From: Dinoroseobacter sp013215265
GTDB lineage: Bacteria; Pseudomonadota; Alphaproteobacteria; Rhodobacterales; Rhodobacteraceae
DNA: 64,000 nucleotides
Direction of reading: 5' to 3'
Assembly (NCBI GenBank): GCA_963691755.1
Contig: OY829366.1
Span: 372,001-436,000, forward strand
Below the pieces are notes generated by a model. The model worked only from the letters and a program-made list of their open reading frames with translations, searched no databases and was not told where the DNA came from. The translations under genes and the position numbers were made by a program. Positions 22,999 through 30,483 of the stretch are shown here, in pieces; positions within the stretch are counted from its first letter, which is position 1, and each line of letters begins with the position of its first letter.

Positions 22999-23015
22999 CC
23001 TCTCCTGGGCACCAT
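22999..23015 (+). repeat. attR: second copy of the tRNA-Leu 3' end
   Basis: CCTCTCCTGGGCACCAT, identical to 3700-3716, without the rest of the tRNA. The 142 bases between it and the integrase are A-rich and hold no gene. Confidence 0.85.
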
Positions 23016-23132
23016 TTTACCTAGACCACTGCAGTCAAACTCCTGATTTCAAGCGACGTTCATTGTCGTCTGATGCAGGAGACCATCGTATGGCCCACCA
23101 AAGTTGCTCCTGTTTGAAACTCAAGGGAACAC

Positions 23133-23516
23133 CTATTGAGCTTCATCTAAGAAGTCAGGCCATACAACTTTCTCTTCGTTAATAAAGGATACAACGCAAC
23201 TGGTCGGGCTCGTTCCAATGTTGGCGATGCCCATGGATTCCATTTCATCGACCAGGCGGTCCATCAAGAAAAATTTTTCTACGTCTCTCCTACTTGCCTA
23301 TAGTGGGAAAAAATCTGCAACAACTTCTCGCATTTCTGCTTTCATCTTAGGCGTTAGGCCATTTGGAAAGTAATCGGGTCGATTGCCCCTTTTATTTTGT
23401 TTATCGGCGAATGCCTCCCAGCATTTCATCATAGACGCTTCATCTTTAACAGTGCCGTTGAAACCTCCGCAGCGAGTCAAGCTAAAAAAACAGTCCAACG
23501 GCCAACATCGTACCAA
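23133..23516 (-). pseudogene. Possible small gene split by an in-frame amber codon
   Basis: Two short frames are in the same phase, separated by TAG at 23298-23300: the upstream part (72 codons at most, with MMKCWEAFADKQ and FPNGLTPKMKAEMREVV) ends DFFPL; the downstream part continues ASRRDVEKFFLMDRLVDEME to VVWPDFLDEAQ and a TAG at 23133. Amino-acid composition is protein-like on both sides. Either it is one decayed gene of up to 127 codons or two chance frames. No family recognised. Confidence 0.35.
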
Positions 23517-23629
23517 TTTACATAAGTTTTAGATCCTTAGATTTTTGCGCAGTTTTAGCGGGCAGTACCCCTAAGTATATCGGGCTTGGAAAACGTGAAT
23601 GCTTATAGGCGATTAGACCATCCCTGTGG

Positions 23630-24061
23630 TCAGTAGCTGTAATTCACGGTCACTGGGTTACAACGCAGATGCGCCAATTCGTTCCCGTTTATATCCTCGA
23701 CAAGGATACCGCCAAAAAACACCTCCGCGAGTGTTTTGGTCTCATCAACAGCAAGTTGACGATCAAATCCTCCATAGACCTCATAAACAACATCGTTGTT
23801 GGTCAGACGAATGGCTTCCCAGATAGAGCGACCCACCCCATTCCACGGTACCATCTCGGCACCTTCCTGAAACGCTAGAGAGATCGCAAGTTCTGGCCGA
23901 TGGCCCGGTCTACCAAACGTGTAGTCGACAAAATTGCCGTCCGTGCAGACCTCAACAGCCTTACCGTTCTGGAAGGAACAGGCCATGAACAGCTCTTTAT
24001 CTGGCTCGCAATCAGCCCAAACCGCATTTGCAAAAAAGATGAGTGGCAAAATCAGCCGCAT
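23630..24061 (-). CDS. Hypothetical secreted protein
   Basis: 143 aa with a clear signal peptide (MRLILPLIFFANAVWA, cleaved before DCEP), so periplasmic or exported. The mature part has a few cysteines (DCEP, MACSF, VCTDG, LRCNP) that may form disulphides, and a beta-rich pattern (FVDYTFGRPG, VVYEVYGGFDRQ). Alphaproteobacteria often carry small periplasmic proteins of this size; I cannot name the family. It lies between attR and a decayed att copy, so it may belong to an older insertion. Confidence 0.7.
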   Translation of the reverse strand: MRLILPLIFFANAVWADCEPDKELFMACSFQNGKAVEVCTDGNFVDYTFGRPGHRPELAISLAFQEGAEMVPWNGVGRSIWEAIRLTNNDVVYEVYGGFDRQLAVDETKTLAEVFFGGILVEDINGNELAHLRCNPVTVNYSY

Positions 24062-24629
24062 GAATACTCCCTAACATTTCCCAAATGGACTGCCGTCTGA
24101 CTAAAATATTGTCTGAAGTGATTTGCGCAGCAAGCACGCACCGCCACCTAGTTTAGCTACTGTTAACGTTGATGTCGGCGTATGGACTGATGCCATTTAA
24201 GGGAACTAGTGTCCTCTCCTGGCACCAAGCCCCTCATACGTGTAGCAAGGCCAAAGGAACCTTAGGCGCGAGTTTTGGGACCGCTTTTGGGATCACTTTC
24301 GTCAGTTTTTACATGCAATTGGTGACCTTTTTTTGGGGGGGGTAGTTGCGCCGAGCGACCCTCCCGCTGAGATTATTCAGTATCGACCAAAAGATGCCCC
24401 TTACCTAATGCCCCCTAACGTTGGCAGAACAACAACTCACCGACAACGACGGTATATAGTGCTGCAGCTCTTCGTGATAGCCACCCACTCCTGATGCTGA
24501 TTTTCATAGTGCTGAAACGGCGATAGCGAAGCTTTGTTCACTTTAGCGTGTAGTTACCTTCGCGAATCGCGACGGCTAATATACACACACATATATATAC
24601 GTATATATAATTTTTTAAAGGGAATTCTT
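24062..24629. other. Gene-free stretch with decayed att copy and A+T-rich promoter region
   Basis: About 570 bases without a convincing gene. It contains the degenerate tRNA-Leu end at 24211-24227, a T7-G8 homopolymer near 24331, and a TATA-rich tract (24581-24620) directly before the secreted protein gene at 24630. Confidence 0.5.
24211..24227 (+). repeat. Decayed third att copy
   Basis: GTCCTCTCCTGGCACCA equals the tRNA-Leu end GTCCTCTCCTGGGCACCA with one G missing. This is too long to be a likely chance match and suggests an earlier insertion at the same tRNA. Confidence 0.6.
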
Positions 24630-25346
24630 ATGAAGAATTCTGTGAAAAGCTTTAATGTTGTGTTGCTCGCCAGCACCTTATTGTTGGTCCCTTCGATTTT
24701 GTCTGACAAGAACAGCGCGTTGTTTGCGCAAGGCAAATCGGCCGAAAATCGTAGTTCGAATGCCGGTGGAAATGGCCAAGGCAATGCAAACCAAAACTCT
24801 CATGGAAATGGCAATGTTAACGCAAGCATCAACGACCAATCAGCCGGCGCTGGGAGCGGACGCAACAATGCTAATGGGAACGGCGGTCTTGCTAGGATGC
24901 TTGGAGGGCTGAATGCATATCGCACTAATCCACGAGCCGCTGAAAATGCTTCAGTAAATAGTCAGGTCGGCCGCATCGCGACCTATGTGACGCTAAGCGA
25001 AAACTCTGTTGTCGCCTATGACGAATGGAAAAGGGCATATAACGAATATATCAACTTTAGGGATTCCTACGAAGGTCTCACTCGGGATGAAATCGAAGAA
25101 CAGCTTGCAGCTCTTGATGCCGAAACGAAGACATATGAAGAGAGTGTAGCTGCCCTTGAGGCTCAGCTTGCGTTGCTAGATGCTCATGATGCCGAAACGG
25201 CAAATCTGCTTCAAATCTCGAATAGCTTTGGTGAAGTTTATCAGGGTGCAAGCGAGGCCGAAGACGATGCTCTGATAGCTGCTGCAGGAGGCCGAACCTT
25301 ATCCGCTGAGGAAGAGCAACAACTTCGTGAACTGTTAGGACTTTGA
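24630..25346 (+). CDS. Exported Gly/Asn-rich protein with coiled coil
   Basis: 238 aa from the ATG at 24630 (AAAGGGA upstream; the longer frame from 24534 covers the A+T-rich promoter). A signal peptide (VVLLASTLLLVPSIL ... ALFAQG) is followed by a low-complexity Gly/Asn/Ser stretch (about residues 40-90), a middle part (RIATYVTLSENSVVAYDEWK), then a strong coiled coil (LTRDEIEEQLAALDAETKTY and VAALEAQLALLDAHDAE). An extracellular or periplasmic structural role is plausible but unproved. It lies between two decayed att copies. Confidence 0.65.
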   Translation: MKNSVKSFNVVLLASTLLLVPSILSDKNSALFAQGKSAENRSSNAGGNGQGNANQNSHGNGNVNASINDQSAGAGSGRNNANGNGGLARMLGGLNAYRTNPRAAENASVNSQVGRIATYVTLSENSVVAYDEWKRAYNEYINFRDSYEGLTRDEIEEQLAALDAETKTYEESVAALEAQLALLDAHDAETANLLQISNSFGEVYQGASEAEDDALIAAAGGRTLSAEEEQQLRELLGL

Positions 25347-25442
25347 GCGCACGCCAAGTTCTACAACTTGTAACTTATGTCAAATAACATAACGATAGCA
25401 TATGTTTAGTCGTACGACTGATGTCTGGGAACGGTATTGAAA

Positions 25443-25456
25443 CCCTCTCTGGCACC
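25443..25456 (+). repeat. Possible fourth, strongly decayed att copy
   Basis: CCCTCTCTGGCACC resembles the tRNA end CCTCTCCTGGGCACC with two deletions. Weak by itself; its place in a series with 22999 and 24211 is what makes it worth recording. Confidence 0.3.
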
Positions 25457-25508
25457 TACCTCCTGAAAAGTTGACGGCCGTGAACGCTGCTTCACATTAA
25501 AACATTAG

Positions 25509-25566
25509 GGCGTCCAACAGTGCTTGCTCTTCTTCTTGATCGTTCTTGACTGAATGATTGGACGCC
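25509..25566. promoter_or_regulatory. 9-bp inverted repeat before the FixJ-like gene
   Basis: GGCGTCCAA at 25509-25517 and TTGGACGCC at 25558-25566 are exact inverted copies with 40 bases between, ending about 50 bases before the start of the regulator. It could be an operator or a leader stem. Function unknown. Confidence 0.3.
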
Positions 25567-25618
25567 GAAAAAATCGGCACTACGTCTAGTACAAAACAGG
25601 TTAGTCGCGAGGGCGCAC

Positions 25619-26224
25619 GTGTCTCGCTCCATCATCACGGTTAAAACCGTTGACATAGTGGCGGACGACGATGAGCTCGCCGCATTGCTCCCATTGCTAG
25701 CCGCGGACGGAGCAAAAACGCGTTTGTTTAGTTCGGCTGAGACTTTCTTAGAGACGTTTGATCGAAACGCACCCACCGTCCTTGTCTCAAGCGTTGAATT
25801 GCCCGGCCTTAACGGTCTGGAATTGCAAGCCTATCTCAATGAAATAAACGCCTCGACCCCGGTCATATTTATAACAAGAAACGCAAGCGTTTCAGTCGCG
25901 GTTCAAGCGCTGCGCGCGGGTGCCTATGATTTTATTGAGGACCCGACTGACTGCGAAAGAGTTCTGGACTCCGTGCGTCAGGCCCTTGCTGTAGTTGCCA
26001 GCCGTCCGCTGCCCCTGCCATCGAAAACGGTCGTTGCCCAGCGGCTTGGGAACCTGACCGAGCGAGAGCGCGAGGTGCTGTCTCATTTGCTTGAGGGAAA
26101 GATGAACAAGGAAATTGCAGACGTTCTAAGTGTCAGCCGCAGGACAATCGAAGTTCACAGGGCGCGAATACGAGAAAAAATGCAGGCACGCGGAATCGCT
26201 GATCTCCTTAGAATGATGGGATAA
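25619..26224 (+). CDS. FixJ/NarL-type response regulator lacking the phospho-acceptor Asp
   Basis: 201 aa: N-terminal receiver-like domain (about residues 8-125) and C-terminal LuxR-type HTH (LTEREREVLSHLLEGKMNKE, then VSRRTIEVHRARI). Against FixJ the acceptor site LVTDLRMPD reads LVSSVELPG, so Asp is Ser, and the conserved Lys of DFIEKP is Asp (DFIEDP). The acidic pair near the N-terminus (ADDDE) remains. Control by classical phosphorylation is therefore unlikely. The GTG at 25619 follows GAGGG. Its neighbour is a B12-binding protein and then the puf/dxs region, so a part in photosynthesis control is possible. Confidence 0.82.
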   Translation: MSRSIITVKTVDIVADDDELAALLPLLAADGAKTRLFSSAETFLETFDRNAPTVLVSSVELPGLNGLELQAYLNEINASTPVIFITRNASVSVAVQALRAGAYDFIEDPTDCERVLDSVRQALAVVASRPLPLPSKTVVAQRLGNLTEREREVLSHLLEGKMNKEIADVLSVSRRTIEVHRARIREKMQARGIADLLRMMG

Positions 26225-26547
26225 AAGTCGTCATACGTATTTATACGTAGTGGAAAGTCCTAACTGGTCACCTTTGGGATGCCAACCCTACAACCCAGGT
26301 AGGGAAGGTATAACTCAGGTTCTGCCAAGGGGCATATCAGCGCAACGATGCGTTCGCTATCTACCCAACCGGTGAAGCTAATTTCGTTATCAGTCTCAAG
26401 AACCGTTTATGCCCATGGCACGCCAGTCAACGTCGGAGGAACGATTTGACGAGCCGCACATAAGCAAAAAGCAAGCCTAGGCGTGGTGACCTTAGAAGTG
26501 CCAGACATAGGTTCGCTCAGAAACACAGCGGTCAGGGGAGGACGCTG
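26225..26547. other. Intergenic region with palindromes
   Basis: 323 bases. TACGTATTTATACGTA (26234-26249) is a near-perfect palindrome just after the FixJ-like stop. A small stem CCCTAC/GTAGGG with a 7-base loop lies near 26285-26305. No gene seen. It probably holds the promoter of the B12-binding protein. Confidence 0.4.
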
Positions 26548-27369
26548 TTGGGTCCAGAAGACACTTCAAAGCGCGCAATCGTTTTTCAGACGTATGCGCA
26601 ACGCCAAGAAGATTTAAGGCAGCTGAAAGAACGGCTGCCCTCGGACCTCGTGAAATCGATCGCCAATGAAGTCATATACCGATTAACTTTGAAAGAGCGC
26701 GAGCTTGGTGATCTTCCGCAAGAGCCAAACTCTACAGATCTTGAAGCGCTTTGCCTTGCTTTGGTCGGCCATGGTGACACCGATGCAGCCGAACTCATAA
26801 CCGAGCTGCGCGCCGTGGGCGTGCCACCAGATGTTGTTTATCTCAAGTACCTGTCAGCTGCCGCAAGACGCCTGGGTGACTGGTGGGTTGAGGATCGATT
26901 ATCATTCGCCGAGGTCACGATTGGAACAGGTAGGATACTCGCGATTATGCGAAGCATGCGCCACCTCTTCCGCCCGAAACACCTCCACACAGACAAGACA
27001 GCAATTTTTGCGTCGGTTCCTGGGGAAACCCACATAATTGGCATTCAGATGGCCGCCGATCTGATGCGGAAAGAAGGGTGGAGGATCGATTTGTCAACTG
27101 GCCTTGATCACGATACGCTTGTTGCCACAATCGAGGCCTCGAACTGTTCTGTTGTCGGTCTTTCAATAGCCGGCGAGCACTCAGTCGATGCGCTATCACG
27201 CTTGGTGGTCGCGCTACATATTGCCTGTCCACAAACACCAATTATCGTCAGCGGCGCCGAGGTTCATACCCTACGCCCGATCATCGAGCTGATTGGTGTA
27301 GATGCCATCGCCAGAAACATCGACGAAGCCAAGATACAGATGGTTTCATTTTTGGCAGCGGACGCCTAG
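26548..27369 (+). CDS. Cobalamin (B12)-binding regulator, AerR/PpaA-like paralogue
   Basis: 273 aa. A four-helix region around LGDWWVEDRLSFAEVTIGTG is followed by a B12-binding Rossmann domain with the lower-ligand motif E-T-H-I-I-G, then VVGLSIAGEHSVDALS and PIIVSGAEVH. The build matches AerR/PpaA, which binds cobalamin and relieves PpsR/CrtJ repression in light, and the window has a second such gene next to ppsR (55485). The start is a TTG at 26548 with GGAGG 6 bases upstream. It is convergent with dxs and follows the FixJ-like regulator. A light- or B12-dependent antirepressor role is inference. Confidence 0.78.
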   Translation: MGPEDTSKRAIVFQTYAQRQEDLRQLKERLPSDLVKSIANEVIYRLTLKERELGDLPQEPNSTDLEALCLALVGHGDTDAAELITELRAVGVPPDVVYLKYLSAAARRLGDWWVEDRLSFAEVTIGTGRILAIMRSMRHLFRPKHLHTDKTAIFASVPGETHIIGIQMAADLMRKEGWRIDLSTGLDHDTLVATIEASNCSVVGLSIAGEHSVDALSRLVVALHIACPQTPIIVSGAEVHTLRPIIELIGVDAIARNIDEAKIQMVSFLAADA

Positions 27370-27382
27370 ATCGATCAGAGCG

Positions 27383-29308
27383 TCAAGCGCGTGACGGAAA
27401 TTCCACAACCTTCCCGTCGGGAAAAAGGATGTTCAGACAGGTTATGCAAATCTCGTCGACGGTGAGGCCTGCATCTTCATACATCTGATCCGCCGAGCCT
27501 TGGTGGATGAACCGATCCGGCAACGTCAGCGGCCGCACCGCCAACCCTTTGTCCAAAAGCCCGCGCCGCGCGAGATGGTGCAAGACAACTGATCCAAAAC
27601 CGCCTTCGGCCCCCTGTTCGAGCGTAATCAGCCCAGCATGATCACGGGCCAATTCTTCAACTAACTGCGTGTCGAGGGGTTTGGCAAAACGCGCATCAGC
27701 CACGGTCACACTAACGCCCTCGGCCTCCAGCAAAGCAGCTGCGGCCTGAGCGTGTTCCAGATGTGTCCCCAGACTCAGGATCGCTAGATCGGTGCCTTCG
27801 CGCATAATCCGCCCTTTTCCGATCTCCAGTACTTTACCCTGCTCGGGCAGCGCTGCCCCGACACCGGCTCCACGCGGATATCGGAAGGCGATCGGGCCTT
27901 CGTCATAAGCCGCAGCGGTTTCGACCATGTGCACGAGTTCGGCCTCATCGGCGGCAGCCATCACTGTGAATCCAGGTAGGTTCGAAAGATATGCGATGTC
28001 GAATGATCCTGCATGGGTTGCCCCATCTGCCCCAACAAGCCCAGCCCGGTCGATGGCGAACCGAACCGGCAGCTTTTGGAGTGCCACGTCATGGACGATC
28101 TGGTCGTACCCTCGTTGAAGGAAGGTCGAATAAATTGCGCAGAACGGTTTCAAGCCGCTTGCGGCCATTCCAGCTGCAAAAGTGACGCCATGCTGTTCGG
28201 CGATCCCAACATCAAAGACCCGGTCGGGAAAACGCTTAGCCATCAGGTTCACCCCTGTGCCAGACGGCATAGCTGCAGTTATCGCAACAATGTTAGGGTC
28301 CCGCGCAGCGGCATCAGTTAGCGCGTTTCCGAAGACCGACGTATAACTCGGGGCATTGGGTTTCGATTTGACCTGTGCGCCAGTGGCCACATCAAACTTG
28401 GAAACACCATGGTATTTGTCCGTGCTGTTCTCGGCGGGCGAATAGCCTTTCCCCTTCACAGTGCAGCAATGTATCAGAACCGGTCCTTTTGCGCGCGCAC
28501 GCGCCGCGCGGAACACCCGCAGCAACTGTCGAACGTCATGGCCATCGACGGGCCCCATGTATTCAAAGCCCAGTTCCTCAAACAACGTGCCAGAGGACCC
28601 CTGCCCGGTTACCATCTGACGTGCGCGCCGCGCGCCATCGCGCATAGGCGGGGGTAATAGCGATTCCACACCCTCAGCCAGGTCCTTCATGCTAAGCATC
28701 TGCTCGGAATAAAGACCCGATAGATATGTCGACATCGCCCCGACGGGCGGCGCAATCGACATTTCATTGTCGTTGAGCACGACGATCAGGCGGCGCCCCT
28801 CGGCACCTGCGTTGTTCAAGGCCTCGTAAGCCATACCCGCGCTGATCGACCCATCCCCAATAACCGCAATTGCATCCCCCGTTGGACGGCCCATGTCACG
28901 CCCGACAGCAAAGCCCAATGCTGCTGAGATAGAGGTCGAGGAATGTGCGGCCCCAAATGGATCAAATTCGCTTTCATCACGCTTCGTGAAACCTGACAGG
29001 CCGTCCTTTTGACGCAAGGTCCGCATCCGGTGACGGCGACCAGTCAGAACTTTGTGCGGATAACATTGATGACCGACATCCCAAATCAACTTGTCCATCG
29101 GGGCGTTGAAAACAGCGTGCAACGCTACGGTCAGCTCGACCACACCCAGAGAGGATCCCAAATGCCCCCCGGTTTCGGAAACCACCTTGATCACTTCGTT
29201 GCGCAGCTCACCTGCCAGCACGGCAAGTTCCGCATCCTTCATGTGCTTCAGGTCAGACGGACCGACTATGCGATCAAGGTGTGGTGTGGTTGTCGTTTCG
29301 CTAGTCAT
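27383..29308 (-). CDS. dxs: 1-deoxy-D-xylulose-5-phosphate synthase
   Basis: Thiamine-diphosphate enzyme that condenses pyruvate and glyceraldehyde-3-phosphate, the first step of the MEP pathway feeding carotenoid and phytol synthesis. 641 aa, full family length. Seen: GHQCYPHKVLTGRR near the N-terminus, the thiamine/Mg motif GDGSISAGMAYEALNNAG, and the transketolase central domain with DVGIAEQHGVTFAAGMA and DRAGLVGADGATHAG. AGGAATGAATG gives the start with a good ribosome site. It lies just downstream of pufC, behind a strong hairpin, so it may be transcribed with or apart from puf. A second dxs copy elsewhere in the genome is possible. Confidence 0.95.
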   Translation of the reverse strand: MTSETTTTPHLDRIVGPSDLKHMKDAELAVLAGELRNEVIKVVSETGGHLGSSLGVVELTVALHAVFNAPMDKLIWDVGHQCYPHKVLTGRRHRMRTLRQKDGLSGFTKRDESEFDPFGAAHSSTSISAALGFAVGRDMGRPTGDAIAVIGDGSISAGMAYEALNNAGAEGRRLIVVLNDNEMSIAPPVGAMSTYLSGLYSEQMLSMKDLAEGVESLLPPPMRDGARRARQMVTGQGSSGTLFEELGFEYMGPVDGHDVRQLLRVFRAARARAKGPVLIHCCTVKGKGYSPAENSTDKYHGVSKFDVATGAQVKSKPNAPSYTSVFGNALTDAAARDPNIVAITAAMPSGTGVNLMAKRFPDRVFDVGIAEQHGVTFAAGMAASGLKPFCAIYSTFLQRGYDQIVHDVALQKLPVRFAIDRAGLVGADGATHAGSFDIAYLSNLPGFTVMAAADEAELVHMVETAAAYDEGPIAFRYPRGAGVGAALPEQGKVLEIGKGRIMREGTDLAILSLGTHLEHAQAAAALLEAEGVSVTVADARFAKPLDTQLVEELARDHAGLITLEQGAEGGFGSVVLHHLARRGLLDKGLAVRPLTLPDRFIHQGSADQMYEDAGLTVDEICITCLNILFPDGKVVEFPSRA

Positions 29309-29328
29309 TCATTCCTCCCCGAGGAAGC

Positions 29329-29363
29329 GGCGCCGCATTCTGGGAACATATGAATGCGGCGCC
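29329..29363 (-). terminator. Strong hairpin between pufC and dxs
   Basis: GGCGCCGCATTC (29329-29340) pairs perfectly with GAATGCGGCGCC (29352-29363) around an 11-base loop. No T-run follows in the minus direction, so it may act as an mRNA 3'-end stabiliser or a leaky terminator of the puf transcript rather than a canonical terminator. Confidence 0.5.
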
Positions 29364-29465
29364 TATAACCTGCACCGGGTGGTGTAGGCGGGTGGGGATT
29401 ACTCCCCGGTTTCCGGTTCCGATTGCCAGCAGAACCGAAGAACGATTGGGCCGTTGGGAGGGGCC

Positions 29466-30479
29466 CTAGTCCACTACTGACGCACCGATTGTTGCAAGAT
29501 CGGGCCAGTCGGCAATGACGTTGGTGCCTTGCAATGGCTGCTGATACCCCTTGTGGCATGTCATACAGGCCAGTTTGGGCGCATCGGCGTGAACCGGACC
29601 AAGGCGTTCAGGTGGCAGAACCTCTTCCAGTGGGATCAGGTAATCCAGGTTCAGTTCCTGCACCATGGCAATCCCAAGGCTTGCGGTTGCCCATTGTGGA
29701 GTCACCTGAGCCGCGTCGTAGAAAGCCCGCGAGTTGTGACAGAACACGCAGTTCACACCTAGCGAATTCGCAAAGTAATTCATAAGCGAATAGGTGCGTT
29801 CCGCATTCTGGATCGCTGCCACATCCTGCCCGGGCACGCCGGGTACGCGGCTATCAAGATCGTGAACACCGATCGGTTCGTAATCCGCCAGATAGCTTTG
29901 CAACGCATCAGATGGCAGCGAAGTATACTGACTTTGACTGGTTGCCATGTTCTGAGTGCTGGACCACCCAGCCATAGATTGGTTCACCGGTGTGATGTTG
30001 TACCATACGCCACTGGGGACAGCCTGCCCGCGATGGCATGTGAAACAGGTTACACCGACCTCGCCATTTGCATTGACGTGAGCATCCCAGTTCTCATTGA
30101 TATTCTGGGTCATCTCAATCATGCGATGCGCAACAATGGTCTGATAATCCTCCTCGTCCTCAAACAAGGTGGGAATACCAGTCCAGGCCCGCATCGCCGC
30201 CACCGCATCGCCGTCGGTATCGATTGCCGCATATGCAGCAATCCCCGGATCCGGCTCAGCAAGATCGCTGACGAATTCGGGCACTGACATTCCGGTGCCT
30301 CTCGGCCCTGTTTGCATACTGTCAGTTGCAAAGGGCTGACCTAAGCTGACCAACGCAATCGCAGCAATCAAAGCCCCACCTAAGGTGCCCATCACGATGA
30401 CGGGCCCATAGATGTCGGTCGGGTTGTTCTTATTCCAGGTCGAGAACCAGGTATCTAAACGTTTCCAGTTTCCGAGCAT
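29466..30479 (-). CDS. pufC: Reaction-centre cytochrome c subunit, triheme
   Basis: Periplasmic cytochrome that re-reduces the special pair. 337 aa from the ATG at 30479, which has GGAG upstream and gives MLGNWKRLDTW; the open frame to 30557 overlaps pufM. An N-terminal span (GPVIVMGTLGGALIAAIAL) is the anchor; no lipobox Cys is present. Only three CxxCH motifs are seen: CFTCH, CVFCH and CMTCH. Where tetraheme PufC has its first haem motif (before the ARRMLEMT helix) this protein has TLFEDEEDYQTIVAHRM without Cys, so haem 1 is lost, as reported for Rhodovulum sulfidophilum. It is last in the puf operon, in the place pufX takes in Rhodobacter. Confidence 0.93.
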   Translation of the reverse strand: MLGNWKRLDTWFSTWNKNNPTDIYGPVIVMGTLGGALIAAIALVSLGQPFATDSMQTGPRGTGMSVPEFVSDLAEPDPGIAAYAAIDTDGDAVAAMRAWTGIPTLFEDEEDYQTIVAHRMIEMTQNINENWDAHVNANGEVGVTCFTCHRGQAVPSGVWYNITPVNQSMAGWSSTQNMATSQSQYTSLPSDALQSYLADYEPIGVHDLDSRVPGVPGQDVAAIQNAERTYSLMNYFANSLGVNCVFCHNSRAFYDAAQVTPQWATASLGIAMVQELNLDYLIPLEEVLPPERLGPVHADAPKLACMTCHKGYQQPLQGTNVIADWPDLATIGASVVD

Positions 30480-30483
30480 GGCT

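Larger units (their letters stand above)
3700..23015. mobile_element. Genomic island (integrative element) in tRNA-Leu(CAG)
   Basis: About 19.3 kb bounded by identical 17-bp direct repeats: CCTCTCCTGGGCACCAT at 3700-3716 (the tRNA-Leu 3' end) and at 22999-23015. A P4-type integrase lies just inside the right repeat and reads inward, followed by an AlpA-like regulator and prim-pol replication genes, the usual order in satellite-phage or ICE-like elements. Cargo includes an 11-kb adhesin gene, an AraC-like gene and an SDR. Two IS remnants, premature stops in the replication genes and gene fusions suggest it can no longer replicate itself. That it is an integrated element is well supported; its type is inferred. 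Confidence 0.85.
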
